A stretch of DNA of 64,000 bases from Tomitella biformata AHU 1821. Lineage in GTDB: Bacteria; Actinomycetota; Actinomycetes; Mycobacteriales; Mycobacteriaceae. Below the pieces are notes generated by a model. The model was not told the origin of the DNA. It saw only the letters and a list, made by a program, of their open reading frames with translations, and did not search any database. Location of the stretch: the NCBI RefSeq assembly GCF_000524475.1, contig NZ_BAVQ01000035.1, positions 1 through 64,000 of the forward strand. Reading direction: 5' to 3'. Shown one piece after another: positions 51,189 through 58,672 of the stretch (position 1 is the stretch's first letter; every line of letters starts with the position of its first letter). The translations under genes were made by a program, and so were the position numbers.

Positions 51189-52349
51189 TTAGACCCTTGA
51201 GACCGCGGCATGCGCGGCGGCGATCTCCGCCCGCGCGGCTCGTACATCCTTCGGCCGGCCCAGCGAGACGGCCCCGATGGGGGCGCCCGCGCGGGTCGCG
51301 AGCGCCGTGAAATCGTGGCCCGCGACGCTGCCGTCGACCGCCCACTCCTGCGCCGCGCCGGGCCAGCCCGTGATCTGCACGTTCTTGCCGTACTGAGTGG
51401 TCCAGCACCACGGCACATCCGCGTACGCCGCGCCTAGCCCCAGCATCGCCCGGGCCGCCGCGGCCCCGTGCGCCTGCGCGTGGTTCCAATGCTCGACGCG
51501 GTGGGAACCGCCAATGATCGGGTTCGGCAGCCGGGCGACATCGCCCGCGGCGAAGATCCCGGGCGCCGAGGTGGCGCAGAACTCGTCGACCACGATCCCG
51601 TCCGCGACCTCTAGCCCGGCGGCCTGCGCCAGCTCCGTGTTGGGGGCCATGCCTACGGCGACGACCACCGCGTCCGCGGTCCAGGACCGCCCGTCGGCGG
51701 CGATCGCGGTGAGCCCGTCCGGCCCGCGTTCGATGCCGGTCAGCGCGACCCCGGTCTGGACGTCGACGCCGTTGGCCTCGTGGAGGCCCGCGAGCATCGC
51801 CGAAACCTGCGGTGGGAGGACTCTTTCGAGGATCGATCCGCCCGCCTCGAGCAGGGTGACCGCGCGGCCCGCGGCCGCCGCGGCGGCGACCTCGCAGCCG
51901 ATGAGGCCGCCGCCGACGATGAGTACCGAGTGGGCGGCGGCCAACGAATCACGCAGCTTTTCCGCGTCGCCCATGGTGCGCAAGTAGTGCACGCCAGCCG
52001 GTGCCAGCGCCAACTCTCGGGGGCGACCGCCGGTGGCGAGCAGCAACGCGTCGTAGGTCAGCGTCTGGCCGTCATCGGTGGCGACGACGCGCGCGGCCGG
52101 GTCGATCGCCGTCACCTCGACCGCGGAGCGCAGGTCGACGCCGGCGTCGACCCAGAACTGCGCGGACTTGAGCTCCGCCCGCGCGTCCCCGGCGAGGAGT
52201 TCCTTGGAGGCCATCGTGCGGCGGTAGGGCAGCCCGGGCTCGGCGCCGATCAGTACCACCTCGCCGTCGTAGCCCTCCTTGCGCAGGGTCTCGGCGGCGG
52301 TGGCGCCGGCGATCCCCGTCCCGACGATGACGATCCGGCCGACGGCCAT
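51189..52349 (-). CDS. rubB: Rubredoxin reductase
   Basis: The 386-residue FAD/NAD(P)H enzyme transfers electrons to rubredoxin for AlkB. The FAD motif VGTGIAGATAAETLR is at about 9-23, the NAD(P)H Rossmann motif is VGGGLIGCEVAAAAA, and the second FAD segment is GIFAAGDVARLPNP. Its ATG overlaps the rubredoxin TAA by one base. Length and neighbours match RubB/AlkT of actinobacterial alkane operons. Confidence 0.93.
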   Translation of the reverse strand: MAVGRIVIVGTGIAGATAAETLRKEGYDGEVVLIGAEPGLPYRRTMASKELLAGDARAELKSAQFWVDAGVDLRSAVEVTAIDPAARVVATDDGQTLTYDALLLATGGRPRELALAPAGVHYLRTMGDAEKLRDSLAAAHSVLIVGGGLIGCEVAAAAAAGRAVTLLEAGGSILERVLPPQVSAMLAGLHEANGVDVQTGVALTGIERGPDGLTAIAADGRSWTADAVVVAVGMAPNTELAQAAGLEVADGIVVDEFCATSAPGIFAAGDVARLPNPIIGGSHRVEHWNHAQAHGAAAARAMLGLGAAYADVPWCWTTQYGKNVQITGWPGAAQEWAVDGSVAGHDFTALATRAGAPIGAVSLGRPKDVRAARAEIAAAHAAVSRV

Positions 52350-52537
52350 TACCGGGCTACCTCGACCATCTGGAAGTCGGCCTTCGCGGCGCCGCAGTCC
52401 GGGCAGGACCAGTCGTCGGGGATCTCGTCCCAGCGGGTGCCGGGCTCGATGCCGTCCTCGGGCCAGCCGAGCGCCTCGTCGTACTCGAAGCCGCACTGCA
52501 TGCACTCGAAGAGCTTGTACGCGGTGGTCGTGGTCAT
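52349..52537 (-). CDS. rubA: Rubredoxin (AlkG2-type)
   Basis: The 62-residue electron carrier has two iron-binding loops, CMQCG (C12, C15) and CPDCG (C45, C48), and the [20 protein letters not shown] segment between. It looks like the AlkG2 group, able to pass electrons to AlkB, rather than the AlkG1 group. Many actinobacterial operons encode both; only one is present here. It starts 1 base after the alkB stop. Confidence 0.95.
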   Translation of the reverse strand: MTTTTAYKLFECMQCGFEYDEALGWPEDGIEPGTRWDEIPDDWSCPDCGAAKADFQMVEVAR

Positions 52538-52538
52538 G

Positions 52539-53741
52539 TCAGGCTCCCGTGTTGGCGTAGCGGGTGAGGTACTTCTCGCGCTTGGCGGGCTGGATGTTGG
52601 CGAGGGTGATGTCCCCGCCGTAGTGGGCGACGACGCGGTCGTCCATCACCTTGCGCCACAGGGCCGGGATGGCGGCGACGACGATCATGGTGCCGTAGCC
52701 CAGCGGCAGTTGCGGGGACTCCTCGAAGCTGCGCAGGACCTGGTAGCGGCGGGTGGGGTTCGCGTGGTGGTCGCTGTGGCGCTGCAGGTGGTAGAGGAAG
52801 ACGTTGGTGGTGATGCGGTCGCTGTTCCAGCTGTGCCGCGGGGTGCAGCGCTCATACCGGCCGCTGGGCAGCTTCTGTCGCTGGAGCCCGTAGTGCTCGA
52901 GGTAGTTGACGACCTCGAGCAGGGAGAATCCGAACACGGCCTGGATGAGCAGCCACGGCAGGATGCCGATGCCGAAGATCGCCAGCATGGCGCCGAAGAG
53001 CACGACCGACATCAGCCAGGCGTTGAGGACCTCGTTCTTGATGGACCAGTGGGTCTTGCCCTGCTTCTGCAGGCGCGACTTCTCCAGCTCCCAGCCCGAG
53101 GTGAGCGAGCCCCACACGGTGCGCGGCCAGAAGAGGTAGAAGTTCTCGCCGAGGCGCGAGGACGCGGCGTCCTCGGGGGTGGCGACGCGGACGTGGTGGC
53201 CGCGGTTGTGCTCGACGTAGAAGTGCCCGTAGCCGGACTGGGCGAGGACGACCTTCGACAGCCAGCGCTCCACCGACTCCTTCTTGTGGCCCAACTCGTG
53301 GGCGGTGTTGATGCCGATGCCGCCCGTGACGCCGACGGTGAGGGCCAGGCCGAGGTTGGAGAGCAGGCTCAGGTCCCAATTGGCCCAGATGTAGCAGGCA
53401 GTGACGAATGCGGCGAGCTGGAAGGGCACGAACGCGTAGGTGGTCCAGCGGTAGAAGCGGTCGTTCTCCAGCTCCTCGACCAGTTCCTCCGGCGGGTTGT
53501 TTCCGTCCTCGCCGGCGAGGATGTCGATGAGAGGGACGATCCCGAACAAGATGATGGGTCCGGCCCACCAGAAGATATTCAGGCCGGTGGCGGTCACGAG
53601 GCCCACCGCGATGAAGACCGCGATGGCGGGGATCAGCGCGATGATCCAGAGGTAGCGCTTGCGGTCCCGCCAGCGGGCGGTGGTGCCGTCGGGGGTGGTG
53701 TAGGTCAACCGCGGAATCTTGGTCGGTGCGAGTTCAGACAC
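52539..53741 (-). CDS. alkB: Alkane 1-monooxygenase
   Basis: The 400-residue membrane di-iron enzyme hydroxylates the terminal carbon of n-alkanes with O2 and electrons from rubredoxin. All histidine boxes are present: HELGHKK (148-154), EHNRGHH (177-183) followed by [17 protein letters not shown] (279-285) and LQRHSDHH (319-326). Six transmembrane helices are predicted. GTG 53741 is chosen because AGGAAGG lies about 9 bases upstream, whereas the in-frame TTG at 53783 has none. It heads alkB-rubA-rubB-tetR. Confidence 0.96.
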   Translation of the reverse strand: MSELAPTKIPRLTYTTPDGTTARWRDRKRYLWIIALIPAIAVFIAVGLVTATGLNIFWWAGPIILFGIVPLIDILAGEDGNNPPEELVEELENDRFYRWTTYAFVPFQLAAFVTACYIWANWDLSLLSNLGLALTVGVTGGIGINTAHELGHKKESVERWLSKVVLAQSGYGHFYVEHNRGHHVRVATPEDAASSRLGENFYLFWPRTVWGSLTSGWELEKSRLQKQGKTHWSIKNEVLNAWLMSVVLFGAMLAIFGIGILPWLLIQAVFGFSLLEVVNYLEHYGLQRQKLPSGRYERCTPRHSWNSDRITTNVFLYHLQRHSDHHANPTRRYQVLRSFEESPQLPLGYGTMIVVAAIPALWRKVMDDRVVAHYGGDITLANIQPAKREKYLTRYANTGA

Positions 53742-53783
53742 GGTGATCGCCTTCCTGGGGGCCGCTGCTGCGCGAGCGGCCAA

Positions 53784-53868
53784 TGGACATTGAATCGTTA
53801 GTGATCTGAAATCTAGACAGAGAGGCGCAGTATGTCAATGTTTTGAATGAGGCAGCTCACAATGTCCA
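53784..53868. promoter_or_regulatory. Long-spaced inverted repeat flanking the alkB promoter
   Basis: TGGACATTG (53784-53792) and CAATGTCCA (53860-53868) are perfect 9-base reverse complements 67 bases apart. A third related half-site TCAATGT lies at 53835-53841. The outer arms bracket the alkB promoter, suggesting a TetR-type regulator bound at two sites, possibly with looping. The rest of the 262-base spacer 53742-54003 shows nothing else supported. Confidence 0.5.
53810..53838 (-). promoter_or_regulatory. alkB operon promoter
   Basis: On the minus strand TTGACA (53838-53833) and TAGATT (53815-53810) are separated by exactly 17 bases, close to the sigma-70 consensus. The start site would be near 53803, giving a leader of about 60 bases before the GTG at 53741. 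Confidence 0.65.
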
Positions 53869-54003
53869 GGGTGTGGGGCTCGGGTGCAAGGGGTGCGGCC
53901 GTCAAAATGGCATGCCGATAGCGGTGTCGACGTCGCCTGAGGAGGGCCCGCCGTCAATGGCGGCTTGCGGGCCCGCCGGGAGGCCCGGGAATGCTGACGG
54001 GGG

Positions 54004-54780
54004 TTACTTCCCCTGCCACACCGGCGGGCGCTTGGCGAGGAATGCGCTCATGCCCTCCTGCGCGTCGCAGGTGACGGCGTTGGCGGCCATGGTCTCGCCC
54101 ATGAGCTCGTAGGCCTCGTCTTGGGGCAGGTCGATCTGCCGGTAGAACGCCTGCTTGCCGATGGCCAGGGTCAGGGGGCTGGCGCTGGCGATCTGGGCGG
54201 CGAGTCCCCGCGCCGCGGTGTCGAGCTGCTCCGCGGGGACGGCGAAGTTGATCAGGCCCCAGTCTGCGGCCGTCGCGGCGTCGATGGTCTCGCCGGTGAG
54301 CAGCATCTGCAGCGCGCGCTTGCGGCCGATCGCACGGCTGACCGCCACCATCGGCGTGGAGCAGAATAGGCCGATGCGCACGCCGGGGGTGCCGAAGGCC
54401 GCGGTGTCCGCCGCGATGGCGAGGTCGCACGTGGCCACCAGCTGACAGCCGGCGGCGATGGCCGGGCCCTGCACCGCCGCGATCACCGGCTGCGGGATCT
54501 CCTGGACGGCGTCCATCATCGCGGTGCACACCTCGAAGATCTCCTGCTCCTCCTCGAGGGTGCGGTCGATGATCTCGGACAGGTTGTGGCCCGCGGAGAA
54601 CACGGGGCCGGCCGCGGTGAGGATCACGACGCGCACGGCGGGGTCCGCGCCGAGGGCCCGCACCTTCTCCGTCACCTCGCGCATCGCGGCCAGCGACAGC
54701 GGGTTGCGCTGGCCGGGGTTGTCGAGGGTGATCGTGCCGATGCCGGACTCGGCGTCGAACTCGCTCTTGACCGCGCTCAT
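54004..54780 (-). CDS. ECHDC3-like crotonase
   Basis: The 258-residue crotonase-fold protein has the oxyanion segment FSAGHNLSEI and the signature FGTPGVRIGLFCSTPMVAV seen in enoyl-CoA hydratase domain-containing protein 3. Both glutamates of true hydratases are missing: the AAGCQLVATCDLA and TPGVRIG positions carry Q and G. Hydratase activity is therefore unlikely; hydrolase, isomerase or a regulatory role is possible. GGAGG lies about 6 bases before ATG 54780. It is divergent from the small conserved gene at 54899. Confidence 0.82.
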   Translation of the reverse strand: MSAVKSEFDAESGIGTITLDNPGQRNPLSLAAMREVTEKVRALGADPAVRVVILTAAGPVFSAGHNLSEIIDRTLEEEQEIFEVCTAMMDAVQEIPQPVIAAVQGPAIAAGCQLVATCDLAIAADTAAFGTPGVRIGLFCSTPMVAVSRAIGRKRALQMLLTGETIDAATAADWGLINFAVPAEQLDTAARGLAAQIASASPLTLAIGKQAFYRQIDLPQDEAYELMGETMAANAVTCDAQEGMSAFLAKRPPVWQGK

Positions 54781-54871
54781 CACGTACCTCCAAGTGGGCT
54801 GTTTAGTGCCCGATGCTACCTGTGGTGATTTGGCCGTGGGCGGACATTGTGGCGCGCCCGATGAAACGGAG

Positions 54872-54885
54872 TAATCATGTAATTA
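54872..54885. promoter_or_regulatory. AT-rich imperfect palindrome
   Basis: TAATCATGTAATTA (54872-54885) is symmetric at 10 of 14 positions and is strikingly AT-rich for this genome. It lies 13 bases upstream of the ATG at 54899, in the 118-base divergent spacer. It is either an operator or the -10 region of the downstream gene. Confidence 0.4.
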
Positions 54886-54898
54886 TCCAAGGAGGCAC

Positions 54899-55447
54899 AT
54901 GATGAGAAACCAACACAACAAGTTCGGCCGGCCCGGCGGGTGGCAGAGCGCGCACATGCCGGACGCCGCGGACGCCGCCGACTGGCTGAGCGGCCGGCTG
55001 CCGTCCGAGTGGTTCGACGGCCCGGCGGAGGTGACCGTCGACAAGGAGGAGATCGTGATCGTCGGGACCCTGCCGTTGCCGGCGGGCACCTCGGCCGCGG
55101 AGGGCGAGGGCCGGGCGTCCCGGTTCCGCGAGGAGACCCGCGCCGCCCGCATGGCGATCGCCGACGAGGGCCAGGCCCGCTACGGCCGCACCTTCTCCTG
55201 GGGCGTGCGGGTGGGAGAGCAGCGGATCCTGTTCACCCACTTGGCCGTTCCCGTCATGACCAGGCTGCGGCAGCCCGAGCGCCGAGTGCTCGACACGCTC
55301 GTCGACGCCGGGGTCGCGCGTTCCCGGGCGGACGCCCTGGCCTGGTCCGTGCGGCTGGTCGGGGAGCACGCCGAGGAATGGCTGGCGCAGCTGCGGGACG
55401 CGATGGGCGAGGTGGAGGACCTGCGCGCGCAGGGGCCCAAGCTCTAG
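54899..55447 (+). CDS. Conserved actinobacterial hypothetical protein
   Basis: The 182-residue soluble, charged protein has no signal peptide or membrane span. It begins with a short beta-rich part (PAEVTVDKEEIVIVGTLPLP) and continues with Arg/Glu-rich helices (EGRASRFREETRAARMAIAD, then RSRADALAWSVRLVGEHAEEW). The second half resembles a dimerising helical bundle. I do not recognise a named family. AGGAGG precedes the start by 4-7 bases; a second ATG at 54902 is equally placed. Divergent from the ECHDC3-like gene. Confidence 0.65.
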   Translation: MMRNQHNKFGRPGGWQSAHMPDAADAADWLSGRLPSEWFDGPAEVTVDKEEIVIVGTLPLPAGTSAAEGEGRASRFREETRAARMAIADEGQARYGRTFSWGVRVGEQRILFTHLAVPVMTRLRQPERRVLDTLVDAGVARSRADALAWSVRLVGEHAEEWLAQLRDAMGEVEDLRAQGPKL

Positions 55448-55561
55448 TTCTGGGAGCGGAGGGACGGGGTCGCGGTCTGCCCGAGCGCGTGCGGAGCCTG
55501 TTCGTGCGCCGGCACCGTAGTCTGGCGCACAACACGGCACCCACTACGTGAGGAATCTCTG

Positions 55562-56059
55562 ATGGCCCACAGGTTCGTGCTGGACCCCGTCGACCTCACG
55601 TTCTTCCACACCGCGCCGCACGTGTCGCGGCAGATCTGCGAGCTCAAGGCCGGCCCGGACGAGGTCTGGGCCGCGTTGACGGCGACGCGGCCGCTCTCGT
55701 GGTGCCGGATGCTGACAAGTGTGCGATTCGAGGGCGAGCCGCCGTACGGCGCGGGCGCGCTCCGGCACGTGGAGGTCGGCGGGGCCATGCGGATGGAGGA
55801 GCGCTTCTTCCACTGGGACGAGGCTGGCCGCCGCTACGCGTTCCACGCGGCCACCGCCAACGTGCCGCTGTTCCAGGCGTTCGCTGAGGACTACCTCGTC
55901 GAGGAGATCTCCGGCGGCAGCCGCTTCACCTGGACCTTCGCCTCCGCGCCGCGGCGGGGCTTCGGCCTCGCGCTCAAGCTCGGCGCGCCGGTGAACAACC
56001 TGCTGTTCGCCTCGCTGGGCGCCGACACCACCACGAGGTTCGGCGCGCTGGACGGCTGA
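55562..56059 (+). CDS. SRPBCC (START-like) family protein
   Basis: The 165-residue protein has the helix-grip layout of polyketide cyclase/dehydrase-like SRPBCC proteins: an early strand ICELKAGPDEVWAALTATRP, central strands with GAGALRHVEVGGAMRMEERF, and a C-terminal long helix FGLALKLGAPVNNLLF. Such proteins bind hydrophobic ligands in a central cavity. GAGGAA lies about 6 bases before the ATG. The 114-base gap upstream holds nothing supported. Confidence 0.75.
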   Translation: MAHRFVLDPVDLTFFHTAPHVSRQICELKAGPDEVWAALTATRPLSWCRMLTSVRFEGEPPYGAGALRHVEVGGAMRMEERFFHWDEAGRRYAFHAATANVPLFQAFAEDYLVEEISGGSRFTWTFASAPRRGFGLALKLGAPVNNLLFASLGADTTTRFGALDG

Positions 56060-56073
56060 GCCTGCCCGCCCGG

Positions 56074-56086
56074 TAGCGTCGTGCCA
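56074..56086 (+). promoter_or_regulatory. Probable leaderless promoter
   Basis: TAGCGT (56074-56079) fits TANNNT and ends 6 bases before the ATG at 56086. There is no Shine-Dalgarno sequence. Confidence 0.42.
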
Positions 56087-56526
56087 TGCGGACAAGCAAG
56101 CTGGATGAGGTGGGCGAGCGCGAGAACTGGCGATGCTGGCTCTGTGACGAGCCCGTGGACCCGGAGATGTCGGTCAACGACTCGCGCGGGCCCAGCATCG
56201 ACAGCATCAACACGGCGAAGAAGGGCAAGGGCGGCCCCGAGCGCCTGGCCCACCGCGGCTGCAACACGAAGAAGGGCGCGGTCAGGCCCGTCGTGCCATG
56301 GTCCGACGAGCTGTTCGTGGTGGACCCCGCGCCGATCATCGGCGTCGTCGAGCAGCTCACCCGCAAGCCGGGCCGGGTCGCCGTCGCGCGCTGCCCAACC
56401 AAGGACGACGCGCAGCAGGCCTCCGACTGGCTGCTGGACCGGCTCGCCCGCCTCGCGCCGGAGCTGACGCTGAGCGCCAAGATCGAGCCGGGCGGCGGCG
56501 GATTCCTGCTGGTCCTCAGCCGCTAG
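56086..56526 (+). CDS. HNH-like zinc-finger protein, probably not a nuclease
   Basis: The 146-residue protein has an HNH-like frame: CWLC (17-20), a GG-containing loop, and HRGCNTKKGA with the final H/N pair (about 56-65). In HNH nucleases the middle strand carries a DH or HH pair; here the corresponding segment reads SIDSINTAKKGKGG with no histidine. Metal binding by the cysteines and the CN motif may be retained while catalysis is lost. The C-terminal half is an unrelated beta-alpha domain. Its stop overlaps the PAP2 stop by CTAG. Confidence 0.65.
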   Translation: MRTSKLDEVGERENWRCWLCDEPVDPEMSVNDSRGPSIDSINTAKKGKGGPERLAHRGCNTKKGAVRPVVPWSDELFVVDPAPIIGVVEQLTRKPGRVAVARCPTKDDAQQASDWLLDRLARLAPELTLSAKIEPGGGGFLLVLSR

Positions 56527-57314
56527 CCGGCGGGGGCCAGGGCTTGGCTGGCGCCGGGCCGCCGAGCCCGAGCGCGGATGTCGAGGGCCGGCGCCGACGT
56601 GACGACGGCCGCGACGGCCAGCACCACAGTGGTCCCCAACAGCGCGCCGCCGAGGGTGTCCGAGAGCCAGTGCACGCCGAGGTATAGCCGCGTCAGCGCC
56701 ACGACGGCGACGACCAGCACGGCCGCCGCGGCGGCGATCCCAGCTCGGACCCGGCTCGGCCGGCCAGCGATATAGACCAGCAGCACCACCCCGACCAACG
56801 CCGTCGTCCCGGCGACGTGCCCGGAGGGGTAGGACAGGTCCGTCTCGTCGACCAGGTGGGTGAGCACGGGCGGGCGCTCGCGGCCGATCAGCGATTTCAT
56901 CACGGTGTTGGCGACGGCCGCGATCGCGACGGTGCCCAACACCGCCGCGCCGGGCACGACGCGGCGGGTGCGCCAGGTCAGGAACGCGGCGATCACGACG
57001 CCGATCGCGATGGTCCCGGCCGGGCCGCCCGCATTGGTGATGAACTTCGCGATGGACGTCCACGTGGCGGAGCGGTGCGCCATCAGCCAGTCCAGCGTGG
57101 GGCCGTCGCCGCCGGTCAACCAGCCCGAGGCGGCCACCTGCGCGGTCAGCGCGGCGAAGAGGACGGCGACCGATCCCGTGCGCAGCCACATCCGCCCCAC
57201 CGGGGTCCACGCGGACGTCGTCACGGTCGACACGAGGGCGGCACAGGCCAGCAGGATCACGGCGAGCGCGATCCAATCTGCGGCGAGGGCCGTGGCGGGC
57301 GTTGTCAGAGGCAC
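56523..57314 (-). CDS. PAP2-family membrane phosphatase
   Basis: The 263-residue membrane protein has about seven helices and all three PAP2 motifs: K140-x6-RP (KSLIGRERP), PSGH (163-166) and R209-x5-H215-x3-D219 (TRLYLGVHWLSD). It should dephosphorylate a lipid phosphate such as phosphatidic acid or undecaprenyl pyrophosphate outside the membrane. The start is GTG 57314. It is convergent with the HNH-like gene and follows the cupredoxin gene on the same strand by 45 bases. Confidence 0.87.
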   Translation of the reverse strand: MPLTTPATALAADWIALAVILLACAALVSTVTTSAWTPVGRMWLRTGSVAVLFAALTAQVAASGWLTGGDGPTLDWLMAHRSATWTSIAKFITNAGGPAGTIAIGVVIAAFLTWRTRRVVPGAAVLGTVAIAAVANTVMKSLIGRERPPVLTHLVDETDLSYPSGHVAGTTALVGVVLLVYIAGRPSRVRAGIAAAAAVLVVAVVALTRLYLGVHWLSDTLGGALLGTTVVLAVAAVVTSAPALDIRARARRPGASQALAPAG

Positions 57315-57359
57315 GTCTGCAAGGTTTACGCCGCACCGCTGTGAGAAAGCTGAGAGTGG

Positions 57360-57788
57360 CTAGGACACGGTCAGTTTCCCGTGCATCGACGAGTGATACT
57401 TGCAGTGGAACGCGAACGTCCCGGCCTGGTCGGGCGCGGTCATGGTGGCCGTGCCGTTCGCGGGGATGTCCACGCTGAACGATCCCGAGGCGTCGGCGGT
57501 GACGGAGTGCTCGGTGCTGTCGTTGTTGCGGATGGTCAGGGTCTCGCCGGGGGTGACGGACTCCGGGACCTTGAACTCGAAGTCGGAGATGGTGATCTCG
57601 CCGGTCGCGGACGGGACGGCGGGCATGTTGGACATGCTGGGCATGAGGTCGCTGGACGTGGCGGAGCCGTCGGTCGTGGTGGAGCTGCCGCAGCCGCCGA
57701 GCAGGAGCGCCGCGGCGGTGATCAGGCCTGCCCCGGCCGCGATGGCGGCGCGTCGACGTGTGGCGGGCGGGCGTGTGGTGGTGCGCAT
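57360..57788 (-). CDS. Cupredoxin-domain lipoprotein
   Basis: The 142-residue protein has a lipoprotein signal with lipobox LLGGC (C33), a Ser/Thr/Met-rich linker, and a plastocyanin-like domain. Type 1 copper ligands are visible: H94 (EHSVT), C129, H132 and M135 (C-x2-H-x2-M). It should bind copper at the outer face of the membrane and carry electrons or store copper. GGAGG precedes the ATG by about 6 bases. It is divergent from a FetB-like permease. Confidence 0.87.
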   Translation of the reverse strand: MRTTTRPPATRRRAAIAAGAGLITAAALLLGGCGSSTTTDGSATSSDLMPSMSNMPAVPSATGEITISDFEFKVPESVTPGETLTIRNNDSTEHSVTADASGSFSVDIPANGTATMTAPDQAGTFAFHCKYHSSMHGKLTVS

Positions 57789-57916
57789 GATTCGCCTCCG
57801 GACGCTGGCTGCGTCGGACCGGCAAGGTGGGGGTCGTGGTGGCCGCGGCCAACAATTCAGTCTCCCACGATTTCGCCCACGTGGAGGGGACGGGGACGGT
57901 CGAATCCAAACGGCAT

Positions 57917-57929
57917 TACGCTCGTGCGG
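57917..57929 (+). promoter_or_regulatory. Probable leaderless promoter of the fetB-like gene
   Basis: TACGCT (57917-57922) fits TANNNT and ends 6 bases before the GTG at 57929. No Shine-Dalgarno sequence is present. A CCACGTGG palindrome (57877-57884) lies 40 bases upstream in the 140-base divergent spacer. Confidence 0.42.
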
Positions 57930-58672
57930 TGACCACCGAACTGGCGAGTCCCGGCCTCGCGCTGGTGGTGCTGTGCGCCGTGATGGTGCTCATAGCTGCG
58001 GCGGTCTACAAGTTCACCGCCCTCGGCCCCCTCGCGACGGTCCCCGGCGCGGTGGCGCGCGGCGCGGTGCAGCTGGCGGTGATCTCGCTGATCATCGCGG
58101 CGGCGCTCGCGAACCTGTGGTCCTCGCTGTTGGTGCTGGTGGGGATGTTCGCCGCGGCCGCCTTCACCTCTGCGCGCAGGGCGTCCGCGGGCTGGTCGGG
58201 GGCCTGGCTGACGATCGGGATCGCGGCCGGGATGGCCGCGGTGCTGCCGTTGATGCTGATCAGCGGGGTGGTGCCGCTCAAGGGAGTCGCGCTCGTGTCC
58301 ATCGGCGGCATCATCATGGGCAACGCGATGGTGGCGACCTCGCTGGCGGCCCGTCTGGGCTTGGACGCCGTGGGGGCGCGCTGGGGCGAGGTGGAGGCGG
58401 GCCTGAGCCTGGGGCTGACCGTGCGCGACGCGCAGATCGACGTGGTCCGCTCCGCCGCCTCCTCCGCCCTGCTGCCCGGGGTGGACCAGACCCGCACCGT
58501 CGGCCTGGTCACCCTGCCGGGCGCGTTCGTCGGCGTGCTGCTCGCGTCGGGCTCGGCCACCGCGGCGGGCGGGGTGCAGATCCTGGTACTGGCCGGGGTG
58601 CTCCTCGCCCAGTCCTGCGCGGTCGCGGTCGCCGTGGAGCTGGTCGCCCGCGGGGTGGTCCGGCGCCGCTAG
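57929..58672 (+). CDS. FetB-like (UPF0014) ABC permease
   Basis: The 247-residue membrane protein has about six to seven helices and the UPF0014 signature: ARGAVQLAVISLIIAAAL early, GGIIMGNAMVATSLAAR in the centre, and LLPGVDQTRTVGLVTLPGAFVG later. In E. coli FetB works with the ATPase FetA in iron homeostasis and oxidative stress. No FetA-type ATPase is encoded beside it, so its partner is elsewhere or absent. GTG 57929 is chosen on the promoter reading; the open frame extends 34 codons left. Its stop overlaps that of the exporter by CTAG. Confidence 0.8.
   Translation: MTTELASPGLALVVLCAVMVLIAAAVYKFTALGPLATVPGAVARGAVQLAVISLIIAAALANLWSSLLVLVGMFAAAAFTSARRASAGWSGAWLTIGIAAGMAAVLPLMLISGVVPLKGVALVSIGGIIMGNAMVATSLAARLGLDAVGARWGEVEAGLSLGLTVRDAQIDVVRSAASSALLPGVDQTRTVGLVTLPGAFVGVLLASGSATAAGGVQILVLAGVLLAQSCAVAVAVELVARGVVRRR

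Noticed and set aside
51780-53801. A 673-codon plus-strand frame opposite rubB, rubA and alkB
   Set aside because: Antisense artefact of high third-position GC; low complexity and no family resemblance.
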